From Candidatus Bathyarchaeota archaeon (GTDB taxonomy: Archaea > Thermoproteota > Bathyarchaeia > 40CM-2-53-6 > RBG-13-38-9), in NCBI GenBank assembly GCA_026015225.1, contig JAOZGV010000007.1, positions 1-15,281 of the forward strand: a DNA stretch of 15,281 bases, in the 5' to 3' direction. Position 1 is the stretch's first letter; every line of letters starts with the position of its first letter. The notes under the pieces are model-generated. The model did no database searches. It had not been told where the DNA came from and worked only from the letters and a program-made list of their open reading frames with translations. Both the position numbers and the translations under genes were made by a program. Positions 1 through 6,516 of this stretch are shown here, one piece after another.

Positions 1-1
1 T

Positions 2-178
2 CCCGTTGGTGGGGAAATTGTTCCAATCAATAAATTATCACTCTTACTAGCACAACATTGGCTTCTAATTATACTGCTATTAATTCCTTTTGCCTTGCTA
101 TTCTATGCAAAACGTGGCTTGGCCATGAAATTATTTTCTCCAATTATTACTCGACTATTAAGGCCAAAATGGATTTAA
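2..178 (+). CDS. C-terminal tail of a membrane-anchored protein (5' end outside window)
   Basis: The frame is open from the left edge to a TAA at 176-178, giving 58 residues without a start, so this is the end of a longer gene. It begins PVGGEIVPINKLSLLAQ, continues as one strongly hydrophobic helix of about 20 residues, and ends in a basic tail rich in Lys and Arg. A VGGE-x-x-P-[IV]-[ND]-K/T motif before a final transmembrane helix is known to me from secreted or surface proteins of TACK archaea, where it acts as a C-terminal membrane anchor. That comparison is from memory; the hydrophobic segment and motif are seen directly. The function of the missing N-terminal part cannot be inferred. 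The stop overlaps the end of the convergent small ORF on the minus strand. Confidence 0.6.
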   Translation, partial: PVGGEIVPINKLSLLLAQHWLLIILLLIPFALLFYAKRGLAMKLFSPIITRLLRPKWI

Positions 179-363
179 CTACATTTTGGATAGGGACCAA
201 AGAAGTCACCTTTGATAATATAAGATATTAGTCTACAATAGAAATCCTTGCATTCTATGAAATCTTCGCAATCTTTGCATTTTTTTATATCGCTTCTTTT
301 TACTCCTCCTCTGAAGTAAATCCACTTCTTAAATGATCCAACTATAAGACCTGTCAGTGACAT
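175..363 (-). CDS. Small Cys-rich hypothetical protein
   Basis: This is a 62-residue ORF with an ATG start. The N-terminal 30 residues are basic and unremarkable; the second half has six Cys in the arrangement CKDC-x5-C-x4-C followed, after about 18 residues, by GPYPKC near the C-terminus. Spaced Cys of this sort suggest metal or Fe-S binding, or a disulfide-rich fold. I do not recognise the family. No convincing ribosome-binding site precedes the ATG; a GGAGGAG lies inside the ORF at about 302-311 but no standard in-frame start follows it. The 5' end overlaps an orphan anchor-tail reading frame on the opposite strand, so only one of the two is likely to be functional here. The Cys pattern is the only argument that this ORF is real. 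Confidence 0.4.
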   Translation of the reverse strand: MSLTGLIVGSFKKWIYFRGGVKRSDIKKCKDCEDFIECKDFYCRLISYIIKGDFFGPYPKCS

Positions 364-472
364 CTATGCGCCAATAAGCAAACTTAACATTTTAACTCCT
401 TACTTTACTTTAGTTGGCCTTGTCGGAGCAATATCAACAATCTTTGCTATTAGAAGATGGCTTAAAGACTAA
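320..472 (+). pseudogene. Orphan C-terminal membrane-anchor tail, relic of a longer gene
   Basis: A frame open from 320 (the preceding codon is a TAA at 317) to a TAA at 470-472 encodes about 50 residues with no start codon. Residues from about 362 on read IYAPISKLNILTPYFTLVGL and continue as a hydrophobic helix, ending RRWLKD. This is the same type of tail as the one ending at 178: a P-I-x-K-L motif, a hydrophobic segment, and a basic end. The upstream part of the gene is missing, so I call it a relic. It could also be a C-terminus displaced by recombination between two paralogous anchors. The overlap with the 5' end of the minus-strand Cys-rich ORF leaves some doubt. Confidence 0.45.
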
Positions 473-692
473 ACTCCTTTTCTTATAATTCTATTAATAA
501 TCGTTGGACCCATGCGATATCGTGGGTTAACTTCCCGTTGTGGCTATAATAAGACAGGGTTCTTAATTTAAAAGAGTGTAGAATCCTTTCGGGCCATAAA
601 GCCTCACTCTTCCAAAACTTGTTTATAATGCATTAGTGTGCGCTTTCAAAAAAAAGGATATGGGAAATTTATTGCCTATGTATTTCAATAGC
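473..692. other. Intergenic, with nested inverted repeats and no gene
   Basis: I see no ORF. AAGAGTG at 572-578 pairs with CACTCTT at 605-611, and within that loop GGC (592-594) pairs with GCC (601-603), giving a nested hairpin about 80 bases past the stop of the cyclase gene. It might be a terminator or a small RNA fold. A GTGTGCGC tract lies at 636-643. Confidence 0.3.
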
Positions 693-1403
693 TTAAGTTT
701 CAAGAACTGCAACTGCTCTAATAGGCGAACCTGTCCCTCCACGGATTTTCAGTGGTAATCCGACGAAAGTAAAGCGTTTACTTGCTACCTTATCTAGATT
801 GCATAAATTCTCTATATTCATCAAGTCAAATTCACCGCAAGCTTCATGTGCTGGAAAGAAATTCTTACAAGTGTTACCAGTGGAATCCAAAGTAGTAGAA
901 TCTATACCAATGTTCACTACGCCACGTTCAACAAACCAAACTGTCCCGTCTCTGTCCAACCCGGAATTTTCCGTCATATATTCTGGATTTGGATAAGTCC
1001 TATCATAGTGTCCGGTGTATAGAAGAACAGTATCTCCCTTTTCTACAGTAAGCTTAGCCTTCTCTAATGCGCTCTCGATCTCTTTCGTCGATATAATTCC
1101 TTTGGGCTTTATGTGAGAAAAATCCAAACAAATGGCTGGAGTAAAGAATTTTTCCAAAGGTATTTCATCTATCTTCTTGGCTCCTGGCTTGTTGGTTACA
1201 TGCCAAATAGAATCTACATGAGTTGGGCCATGGTCGCACATTAGTAAACCAAAAATCGTGTAAGAAAGGTCTCCTTTAGTGCCATGCGTTTGTCCTTTAG
1301 TTTCCTCATGGATTCTATAAGGAAAAACTACTGTTGGTAGATGGCCCGGAAAGACCGGCATACCATTATATATCTCTTGAGAGAGATCCACTATTTTAAC
1401 CAT
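693..1403 (-). CDS. Cyclase-family metal hydrolase (kynurenine formamidase-like)
   Basis: This 236-residue protein matches the cyclase family (PF04199), metal-dependent hydrolases that include arylformamidase and isatin hydrolase. The N-terminus VDLSQEIYNGMPVFPGH is typical, with the substrate-side PGH near residue 20. The metal-binding motif, usually H-x-G-T-H-x-D-x-P-x-H, reads H58-G-P-T-H62-V-D64-S-I-W-H68 here: the His and Asp ligands are kept, while the motif Gly is Pro and the later Pro is Ile. A second conserved stretch, GDTVLLYTGH near 123-132, and GIDSTTLDS near 167-175 also fit. The length is close to the family norm (about 210-260). The substrate cannot be named. The gene stands alone, and a TATA-like box at 1434-1441 gives a leader of only a few bases before the ATG. 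Confidence 0.85.
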   Translation of the reverse strand: MVKIVDLSQEIYNGMPVFPGHLPTVVFPYRIHEETKGQTHGTKGDLSYTIFGLLMCDHGPTHVDSIWHVTNKPGAKKIDEIPLEKFFTPAICLDFSHIKPKGIISTKEIESALEKAKLTVEKGDTVLLYTGHYDRTYPNPEYMTENSGLDRDGTVWFVERGVVNIGIDSTTLDSTGNTCKNFFPAHEACGEFDLMNIENLCNLDKVASKRFTFVGLPLKIRGGTGSPIRAVAVLET

Positions 1404-1422
1404 TTATAATGCATCCATTCCT

Positions 1423-1434
1423 AGCGCGAACGCT
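1423..1434. repeat. AGCGCGAACGCT inverted repeat between TATA box and cyclase start
   Basis: The arms AGCG and CGCT flank CGAA. The site is one of many GC-rich alternating tracts in the window's gaps and lies between the cyclase TATA box and its start codon, where a bound protein would be expected to block transcription. The operator role is inference. Confidence 0.35.
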
Positions 1435-1441
1435 ATTTATA
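1434..1441 (-). promoter_or_regulatory. TATA box of the cyclase-family gene
   Basis: Read on the minus strand the site is TATAAATA. Its distance of about 31-38 bases from the ATG predicts a transcription start a few bases before the start codon, so the mRNA should be nearly leaderless. Confidence 0.45.
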
Positions 1442-1892
1442 CGTTTATTAAAATGTCTTTGTGACTTTTTAAAATTTTAACTGAGTTTTAAATTTTCCCA
1501 AGCGTACACTAAATATTATAATTTTCCGAATGGAAGCATAATCTTTAATCCCCCTGAAACTTTATCCTCGCGCTTCACAAAATTACACCCCTAGATTTCA
1601 GCGAAGAAAAGTTCGAGAGTCGTATAAACAATTGCCCTGTCTAGATGGCCCCCTATCACCTCCATCATAAGCTCCTATAGTTAAATGTAGATGTGGGATA
1701 AGCTCCTTGCCTTTTTATAGAACATTCCCTTCCATTGTTAGAACTTCGAACCTCGTGAGCACGCAAAAAAATAATCAATTAAATTAACTTGTTAGCAATT
1801 TTTTATGTTTCTTTAGGATTGAAATGCTAGATAATAATTTATATGCGCATACAATAAGGGATAAGAACACAATTAATTTTGTTGGCGATCGA
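1442..1892. other. Divergent intergenic region between cyclase and permease genes
   Basis: I see no convincing gene or RNA. A TCGCGC tract lies at 1568-1573 and a TCGTGAGCACGC stretch at about 1753-1764. AT-rich TATA-like stretches occur around 1775-1790 and at 1837-1845, the second followed by GCGCAT; either could drive the permease gene. Confidence 0.3.
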
Positions 1893-2792
1893 ATGGAATT
1901 TTTCATGATTGCAGCAATTTTTACTGGTTTTTTTTTCGCCCTACGCAATATAGTTAATAAATATACCATTGCAAATCGAATGAAAGGTCTTGCATTTTTT
2001 TATCTATCAACAGCCATAACCATAATAGCTTTCCCCATAATATCTTGGACCGTTTCTCCAATGATGTTTCCTTCTTTTAATTCTTTGCTTCTACTAATTT
2101 TCGCATCGGTCACTTATTTTGTCGGAAGCTTAATATTTTTTTATGCCTTAAGTTTAGGAGATGTAACTACTGCCGGCCCAATACTGAGCACAAGACCCAT
2201 GCTCATTATACCATTAAGCTTCATTTTGTTGGATGAGTTCTATGGCTATGAGGTTATCGCATGGATTTTTTTGATAGTATTTGGAGCAATAATGACGTCA
2301 TGGAATGAGGGAATGGAACTAAAGAGTCTTTATAGAAACAAAACTTTATGGTTATTTTTTACCACTACTTTTTTATGGGCCATGCAGAATATTTCAAGCA
2401 AACCTGTCTTGCAAGAGATAGATAATTTTAATTTTACTGGTTGGATCCATATCTTTAGCATACCTTTGTTCTTGGCTTGCACACCATTTGTATTGAAAAA
2501 ATCTATAAAAAACGATTTAAAGAGAAATCTAAAGTCAACATTACCGTATGCTATCCTAGCTAATGTGTTTTTATATGGAAGTTTTATTACAATGTTCTTT
2601 GCAATGAAATTTTCAGTATCGTTATCTGAAGCATTGATTGCTACACATGGAGTTTTTATTGTTATTTTAGGTTTTATAATATCGCAAATTAATCCAAAAC
2701 TGATTGCTGAAAAACACACAAAGCAAACTTATATGTTTCGTTTAATTGGAGCAGTTCTAATCTTTATTGGCGCATACAATATTTTAGTATGA
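1893..2792 (+). CDS. EamA/DMT-family membrane transporter
   Basis: The protein has 299 residues from the ATG at 1893 and is hydrophobic throughout, with about ten membrane helices in two halves (roughly 1-135 and 145-299), as in drug/metabolite transporters of the EamA type. Typical elements are the first helix ending ALRNIVNKY, the STRPMLIIPLSFILLDE stretch late in the first half, and the matching GVFIVILGF late in the second. The substrate cannot be told from sequence. An in-frame ATG at 1824 would add 23 polar residues and has a weak AGGA about 6 bases upstream; I prefer 1893 because the family normally starts just before helix 1 and because a TATA-like ATTTATATG lies within the extension, but 1824 remains possible. 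The gene appears monocistronic. Confidence 0.82.
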   Translation: MEFFMIAAIFTGFFFALRNIVNKYTIANRMKGLAFFYLSTAITIIAFPIISWTVSPMMFPSFNSLLLLIFASVTYFVGSLIFFYALSLGDVTTAGPILSTRPMLIIPLSFILLDEFYGYEVIAWIFLIVFGAIMTSWNEGMELKSLYRNKTLWLFFTTTFLWAMQNISSKPVLQEIDNFNFTGWIHIFSIPLFLACTPFVLKKSIKNDLKRNLKSTLPYAILANVFLYGSFITMFFAMKFSVSLSEALIATHGVFIVILGFIISQINPKLIAEKHTKQTYMFRLIGAVLIFIGAYNILV

Positions 2793-2812
2793 TTTATCGC
2801 ACTAATAACATC

Positions 2813-2823
2813 TATTTTTCTTT
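2813..2823 (+). terminator. T-rich termination tract after the permease gene
   Basis: The run TATTTTTCTTT begins about 20 bases after the permease stop. Archaeal RNA polymerase stops at such oligo-T tracts without needing a hairpin. Confidence 0.35.
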
Positions 2824-2941
2824 CATGTGTTTAAGATTAATTTAATGAATCTGAATTTAATTTCTTATTCCATCATTTTTCAAATTTAAAAGCGCATGTT
2901 TCATGTATTAGCAATAATAATCATCGTTAGAATTAGACTCA

Positions 2942-2952
2942 AATTTATATAA
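2942..2952 (+). promoter_or_regulatory. TATA box of the cupin gene
   Basis: AATTTATATAA lies about 45-50 bases before the cupin ATG, predicting a start near 2972 and a short leader that includes the GAGGA ribosome-binding site at 2984-2988. Confidence 0.45.
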
Positions 2953-2994
2953 CTCTATTAAAAAATATTGCAGTTAATATATTGAGGAATTAAT

Positions 2995-3345
2995 ATGTTA
3001 AGCGAAAAATATGAAATTCAAAAGATCATTACTAATTTAGATACCTTTTCACCATTTGACCTTGCAGAAGTTGATAAGGAATATGTTGTGCGAATAGCAT
3101 ATTTTAAAGGTGCTTTTCCATTTCATACGCATCCAAAAGATGAGTTCTTTTTAGTTCTTGAAGGTGACTTTACTCTAGAGACAAAAGAATCAAAAACTGT
3201 CCTAAATCAAGGTGAATGTATCACAGTAAGAGGCGGTCTAGAACATAGACCCTCTTGTGAAAATAGGGCAATAGTATTAACAGTTATGCATAAGTCGATA
3301 AGAACGTCTAAAGCTAATTTCCCTGAAGTAAAAGATAAAATCTAG
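2995..3345 (+). CDS. Single-domain cupin protein
   Basis: This small cupin has 116 residues and forms a metal-binding beta-barrel. The first cupin motif is complete: G39-AFPF-H44-T-H46-PKD-E50-FFLVLE-G57. The second is G73-ECITVRGGLE-H84-RP, and it supplies the fourth metal ligand. The length is usual for one-domain cupins (PF07883 type), which include isomerases, dioxygenases and small-molecule sensors, so the reaction cannot be named. The start is well supported: GAGGA at 2984-2988 sits 6 bases before the ATG, and a TATA box lies upstream. The gene is flanked by gaps of about 170-200 bases on both sides and appears to be transcribed alone. A run of ten alternating CG bases starts 11 bases after its stop. 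Confidence 0.85.
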   Translation: MLSEKYEIQKIITNLDTFSPFDLAEVDKEYVVRIAYFKGAFPFHTHPKDEFFLVLEGDFTLETKESKTVLNQGECITVRGGLEHRPSCENRAIVLTVMHKSIRTSKANFPEVKDKI

Positions 3346-3356
3346 CTAAGAATAAA

Positions 3357-3366
3357 CGCGCGCGCG
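3357..3366. repeat. CGCGCGCGCG tract just after the cupin stop
   Basis: Ten bases of strict CG alternation stand in otherwise AT-rich DNA, 11 bases beyond the cupin stop codon. This is the purest example of the tract seen across the window's gaps and would be prone to left-handed Z-DNA. No function is known to me. Confidence 0.5.
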
Positions 3367-3435
3367 ACTGGAAACATTCAAGAAGATCTTTGTAAAGAAT
3401 AAATTAAACTTGTTTCGATAAAAGATCTAGAAAAT

Positions 3436-3483
3436 CTTTGAAAAAAATTAGGAAAAAGAAATTATCGAACTCTAGCTAGTTCG
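3436..3483 (-). terminator. Hairpin plus U-rich tract after the zinc-ribbon membrane protein gene
   Basis: CGAACT (3466-3471) and AGTTCG (3478-3483) form a perfect 6-bp stem around CTAGCT. Read on the minus strand it starts 37 bases past the stop at 3520 and is followed by a T-rich stretch containing runs of five and seven T, as expected for a terminator. Confidence 0.45.
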
Positions 3484-3519
3484 CACAATATCCATATCTT
3501 CAGTTTACACATTTCAACA

Positions 3520-4005
3520 TTATTTTGAAGTGTAACAGAGAATTCCTCCTATCAGGGTTACGAAACCAGGAAGCCAGTTCATAGTTACCAACATTATTAT
3601 ACCTATTACGATAGCGATTGTCCCACCGCTTCTGACTTCTCCTGCTCTAATCTTCCCGTATACGTAGATGGCTAGAATTCCTAATATTATTGAGATTATT
3701 GCTCCTATGGCCAAGCCTAATATCCAGTCTCCGAATATCATAGGCATTCCCCATCTACCCATCATATGGGGCATCCTTGACCATCCCCCCATCATCCCTC
3801 CCCAATAGGACATATATGTTGCGCCTATTATAGAGAAAAAGGAGAAAATAATGGCTAAAATGCCTCCAATTAAGATTAAAGTACCGCCTATTCCTAAGTA
3901 TTCATTTTTTTCGGACTTTTCTGTAGAAGCAATTTGAGTGCCGCAGTTAGGGCAAAATTCAGCTCCTTCAGGAATTTCTTTTCCACATTTTATACAAAAT
4001 GCCAT
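3520..4005 (-). CDS. Zinc-ribbon membrane protein with Met-rich loop
   Basis: The 161 residues fall into clear parts. An N-terminal zinc ribbon has C4-x2-C7 and C18-x2-C21 (CIKCGKEIPEGAEFCPNCG). A short charged linker follows, then a hydrophobic helix at about 38-62, a loop at 63-91 rich in Met, Gly and Trp with one His (eight Met in about 25 residues, including MPHMM), a second helix at 93-117, a short basic loop, and one or two further helices at 127-158. The zinc ribbon should face the cytoplasm. Met-rich loops bind Cu(I) in copper transporters, so a metal role is conceivable, but this is inference. The family of archaeal zinc-ribbon plus membrane proteins has no assigned function that I know. 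The gene is divergent from the next membrane protein gene. Confidence 0.72.
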   Translation of the reverse strand: MAFCIKCGKEIPEGAEFCPNCGTQIASTEKSEKNEYLGIGGTLILIGGILAIIFSFFSIIGATYMSYWGGMMGGWSRMPHMMGRWGMPMIFGDWILGLAIGAIISIILGILAIYVYGKIRAGEVRSGGTIAIVIGIIMLVTMNWLPGFVTLIGGILCYTSK

Positions 4006-4261
4006 TTTCTTACAACTCTATTTTAATTCTAGATTATTTCTATCTACTAACTAGGTTCTTAACTTTTCTATTTTATTAGAGAGTGATTTCAAATTTCTTA
4101 TGTCTCGCCCTCAACAACATATCATTTGTGATAAGCGCACAATGTAAAAATGATATCATATTCAGTACTTTCATATCGCTCTGTAAAGCAATATATCTCT
4201 TCATATCTTATATATAGTTTAATCATTCTTCTACATTATAAAAAATCAAAAGAGAGATAAA
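4006..4261. other. Divergent intergenic region
   Basis: This 256-base gap should carry promoters for both flanking membrane protein genes. I see a clear TATA box only on the plus strand. A GCGCACA tract lies at 4135-4141. No gene is visible. Confidence 0.3.
4208..4216 (+). promoter_or_regulatory. TATA box of the four-helix membrane protein gene
   Basis: TTATATATA lies 46-54 bases before the ATG and predicts a start near 4239, leaving a leader of about 22 bases that contains the purine-rich GAGAG at 4252-4256. Confidence 0.5.
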
Positions 4262-4648
4262 ATGAAATCTTTGAAAATGGCTTTGGTGCTGGGATTTATA
4301 TCCTGGTTAATCCCTTTCGTGATTGCAATCATCATTTATCCAATTCATGAATTAAACAGACCCCTGTTTGAATCCATAATGCCTGTAACGATCTCAGCTA
4401 CGCTAGTCACTTTGATGTATTTTTACTTTAGGAAGGTTGAGAAGAATTACTTGAAAGAGGGCCTGATATTGGGGATTATATGGTTTATAATAAATATTGC
4501 AATAGATCTTTTTATGTTCTCAACCGGTCCCATGGCAATGTCGTTACTTGACTATATGGCAGATATCGGCGTAACTTACTTAATGATACCAATCATAACA
4601 ATCGGTTTTGGGTATATTATTAACAAAATAAAGTTTTCGCCACTTTAA
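4262..4648 (+). CDS. Four-helix membrane protein of unknown function
   Basis: The protein has 128 residues with four hydrophobic helices at about 6-27, 38-55, 66-88 and 98-122, separated by short polar loops; the N-terminus MKSLK is basic, which favours a cytoplasmic N-terminus. Conserved-looking elements are the Asn-Arg-Pro after helix 1 and the stretch DYMADIGVTYLMIPIITIGFG in the last helix. I recall similar short proteins in methanogenic and other archaea, always annotated as hypothetical membrane proteins. The start is supported by GAGAG about 5 bases upstream and by a TATA box. The gene is divergent from the zinc-ribbon membrane protein gene and could share regulation with it. I cannot propose a function. 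Confidence 0.72.
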   Translation: MKSLKMALVLGFISWLIPFVIAIIIYPIHELNRPLFESIMPVTISATLVTLMYFYFRKVEKNYLKEGLILGIIWFIINIAIDLFMFSTGPMAMSLLDYMADIGVTYLMIPIITIGFGYIINKIKFSPL

Positions 4649-5136
4649 TGAAAATATTGGGCAATTAGTAACGGCGAATAGATAAGTAGTGTACTCGCTC
4701 TAAAAGAATAATAGAGTTAAATACATTCAAGGCGTAGGCTTTTTCTTTTCTGCAGTTACAAATAAGAATTACATATATCGCTCTTCTATTGCATATAGAA
4801 GACTTGCTCCTATATGGATGCTTAATTGGAGTGAATATGGTTTATTGACATAATATGTAGCATTCTTGCGTGGAATTAATGTCGGTAGACACAACTTGCT
4901 AAAGATGAAGGATGTGTGTCAACGATTTATATCCCTAAGATTATCTAATGTATTAAGCTACAAGCACTGGCACACACCCTATGTTATATTAAAGAAAAAA
5001 ATTTAGAAATAAAATATCGTCTAAAAATATGCAGTTAGCATTTGCACGAAGGACAAGTTGGATCCGTAAGAATTGCGAAAAACGTGACCATAATTTTAGC
5101 AAACTCTTAATCATGATAGAAGAGAATTATATTAGG

Positions 5137-5150
5137 AACGTGTACACGTT
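5137..5150. promoter_or_regulatory. Perfect 14-bp palindrome, candidate operator of the iron permease
   Basis: AACGTGTACACGTT is a perfect palindrome 80 bases before the permease start. An outer pair, AGAGAA on the left and TTCTCT on the right, extends the symmetry. Its place before an iron permease suggests a metal-responsive repressor of the DtxR/MDR1 kind, which is inference. Confidence 0.4.
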
Positions 5151-5189
5151 AATTATTTCTCTTGTTGTGAAATAAAATTGAAAAATTGA

Positions 5190-5205
5190 GACGGAATATT
5201 ACGTC
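5190..5205. promoter_or_regulatory. Imperfect palindrome GACGGAATATTACGTC before the iron permease
   Basis: GACG and CGTC flank a central AATATT; one base pair breaks perfect symmetry. It ends 24 bases before the GTG start, so a bound protein would cover the transcription start or leader. Confidence 0.3.
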
Positions 5206-5229
5206 TATTGTTTGGGCCAAAATTAATTA

Positions 5230-6075
5230 GTGATTCTATTGATAGGTCAATTTTTGTTGGTTTTTAGAGAGGGGTTGGAAGCTGCCCTTATAATAGCCAT
5301 AATCTTGGCTTATTTAGTAAGAACAACGAGAAATTCACTGACACGTCATGTTTGGTACGGCGTTTATATTGCAGTTGCAGCAAGTTTTATTTTTGGGGCC
5401 TCCATCTGGTTTGTATATGGCAGTCTTGCTGGACCTACAAAAGCATTGTTTGAAGGAATAGCAGCTATTATTGCAGTTTCTGTGTTATCTTCTATGATCT
5501 ACTGGATGGCCACAAAAGGAAAAGAAATTAAAATTGACATAGAAAGAAAGTTAGAGACCATTACAACTCGAGGTGCAACCATTGCCTTGGTTTCTTTTTC
5601 GTTCATCGTAGTATTTCGAGAAGGTCTTGAAACTGTGCTTTTTTTGACTCCTTTCTTAATGGACGATGTTATTGGTACTCTAGTTGGGGCTTCTCTTGGA
5701 GCATTAGCTTCATTTGTTATAGCTTATATAATATTTGTTCTCGGTATGAGAATCAACATTCGAAAATTTTTTTATTTCACAAGTATTTTGCTCGTGCTTT
5801 TAGCAGGAGGCTTAGCTGGTTATGGAGTACATGAACTTATAGAATATTCTATAGATGTCGGGATTGAAGTTGGTTGGTTAAGTGAACATGCTTTTATCTT
5901 GAATATACCGAACGATAGTCCTTTACATCATAAAGGCATAGTTGGTTCAATATTTGCTGTGATGTTCGGCTATACTATAGCGGCAGAGTGGGCTAGATTA
6001 ATGGTTCATTTTACGTATCTAGCATTAGTGCTTCCACTTATAATATGGATTTACCGAAAACCGATCGGTAAATGA
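5230..6075 (+). CDS. FTR1-family high-affinity iron permease
   Basis: The 281-residue membrane protein carries the two REGLE motifs that define the FTR1/EfeU family: R13-E-G-L-E17 in helix 1 and R130-E-G-L-E134 in helix 4, whose Glu side chains guide iron through the membrane. About seven helices are present. The C-terminal stretch LHHKGIVGS followed by VMFGYTI (232-250) matches the conserved LHDKGIIGS region of the family. There is no fused cupredoxin or imelysin domain, and no partner oxidase or periplasmic protein gene is adjacent, so the energy source is unclear. The start is GTG at 5230; an in-frame TAA at 5224 rules out a longer protein, and no ribosome-binding site is visible. Palindromes upstream suggest metal control. 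The gene appears monocistronic. Confidence 0.9.
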   Translation: MILLIGQFLLVFREGLEAALIIAIILAYLVRTTRNSLTRHVWYGVYIAVAASFIFGASIWFVYGSLAGPTKALFEGIAAIIAVSVLSSMIYWMATKGKEIKIDIERKLETITTRGATIALVSFSFIVVFREGLETVLFLTPFLMDDVIGTLVGASLGALASFVIAYIIFVLGMRINIRKFFYFTSILLVLLAGGLAGYGVHELIEYSIDVGIEVGWLSEHAFILNIPNDSPLHHKGIVGSIFAVMFGYTIAAEWARLMVHFTYLALVLPLIIWIYRKPIGK

Positions 6076-6078
6076 GAA

Positions 6079-6084
6079 GCGCGC
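6079..6084. repeat. GCGCGC three bases after the iron permease stop
   Basis: The tract GCGCGCAT follows the TGA almost directly and leads into ATGAA-TTTATTT-TTCAT, a weak stem with a T-rich loop that could act in termination. Confidence 0.4.
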
Positions 6085-6182
6085 ATGAATTTATTTTTCA
6101 TCAGATATACTTTCATATTATAGTGAGCTAAAATTTTAAAAAGTTCAGAGTGTCCTCCATAATGAATTAGTTAATATAAAAG

Positions 6183-6189
6183 AATTTAT
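6183..6189 (+). promoter_or_regulatory. TATA box of the TusA gene
   Basis: ATTTATA lies 30-36 bases before the TusA ATG, predicting initiation within a few bases of the start codon. No ribosome-binding site is present, which fits a leaderless mRNA. Confidence 0.4.
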
Positions 6190-6218
6190 AACAGTTTTAT
6201 TCGATAATTAATTTATAT

Positions 6219-6476
6219 ATGGAAATAAGCACTTTGTCTAAAAATTTTAAACCCGATCGAAAATTAGATTGTCTTAAATTATATTGCCCTGAACCAGTTG
6301 TTAGAACGAAGATAGAAATTGATAAGATGCAAGTGGGAGAAATCCTAGAAGTTGTTGCTGACGACCCAGCAGCTGAGATGGATATCAAGAGTCTAATTAA
6401 GAATATTGAGCAGGAAATTCTACAATTTCATGTCGAGGATGATATAGTTCGCTTCATAATTAGGAAAGTTAAGTAA
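6219..6476 (+). CDS. TusA-family sulfur carrier
   Basis: This protein of 85 residues belongs to the TusA/SirA family of small persulfide carriers. The signature is LDCLKLYCPEPVVRTKIEID: C23 in CPEP is the persulfide-bearing Cys, and P24 and P26 are the conserved Pro. C18 gives an extra Cys, as in some archaeal members. The following QVGEILEVVADDPAAEMDI is the usual second block. The N-terminus is about 8 residues longer than in E. coli TusA. TusA passes sulfur to tRNA thiolation, Mo-cofactor maturation via FdhD, or DsrE proteins. Here it is convergent with a PP-loop thiolase, and a DsrE gene and FdhD relic lie within 2.2 kb, which supports a local sulfur relay. The mRNA is probably leaderless. 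Confidence 0.9.
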   Translation: MEISTLSKNFKPDRKLDCLKLYCPEPVVRTKIEIDKMQVGEILEVVADDPAAEMDIKSLIKNIEQEILQFHVEDDIVRFIIRKVK

Positions 6477-6489
6477 AAAGAATCATTAA

Positions 6490-6496
6490 GCGCGCG
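6490..6496. repeat. GCGCGCG between the convergent TusA and PP-loop genes
   Basis: The tract sits 13 bases after the TusA stop, in a gap of only 38 bases between two gene ends, where no promoter is expected. That position argues against a purely promoter-linked role for these tracts. Confidence 0.45.
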
Positions 6497-6516
6497 TTTC
6501 TTTAAAATTTCTTTTT
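6497..6516 (+). terminator. T-rich tract after the TusA gene
   Basis: A stretch of TTTCTTTAAAATTTCTTTTT runs up to the end of the convergent gene and could stop TusA transcription. Confidence 0.3.

Larger units (their letters stand above)
4649..5229. other. 580-base gap ahead of the iron permease, with several inverted repeats
   Basis: I see no plausible protein gene or tRNA. A T-rich tract at 4739-4749 may end the upstream transcript. A perfect 8-bp hairpin, TCTTCTAT-TGCAT-ATAGAAGA, lies at 4782-4802. GACACA (4888-4893), TGTGTC (4915-4920) and GGCACACACC (about 4969-4978) could pair in two mutually exclusive ways. Two palindromes (5137-5150 and 5190-5205) lie next to the permease start. A small regulatory RNA or long leader is possible. 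Confidence 0.35.

Noticed and set aside
302..311. A strong Shine-Dalgarno-like GGAGGAG inside the Cys-rich minus-strand ORF
   Set aside because: No ATG, GTG or TTG follows in frame at a useful distance, so it cannot define an internal start.
1744..1765. A GGTTCGAA-like sequence on the minus strand, resembling a tRNA T-loop
   Set aside because: No matching T-stem, anticodon arm or acceptor stem could be drawn around it.
2330..2719. 129-residue minus-strand ORF opposite the EamA permease
   Set aside because: The plus strand has the ten-helix pattern; the minus frame is an antisense shadow.
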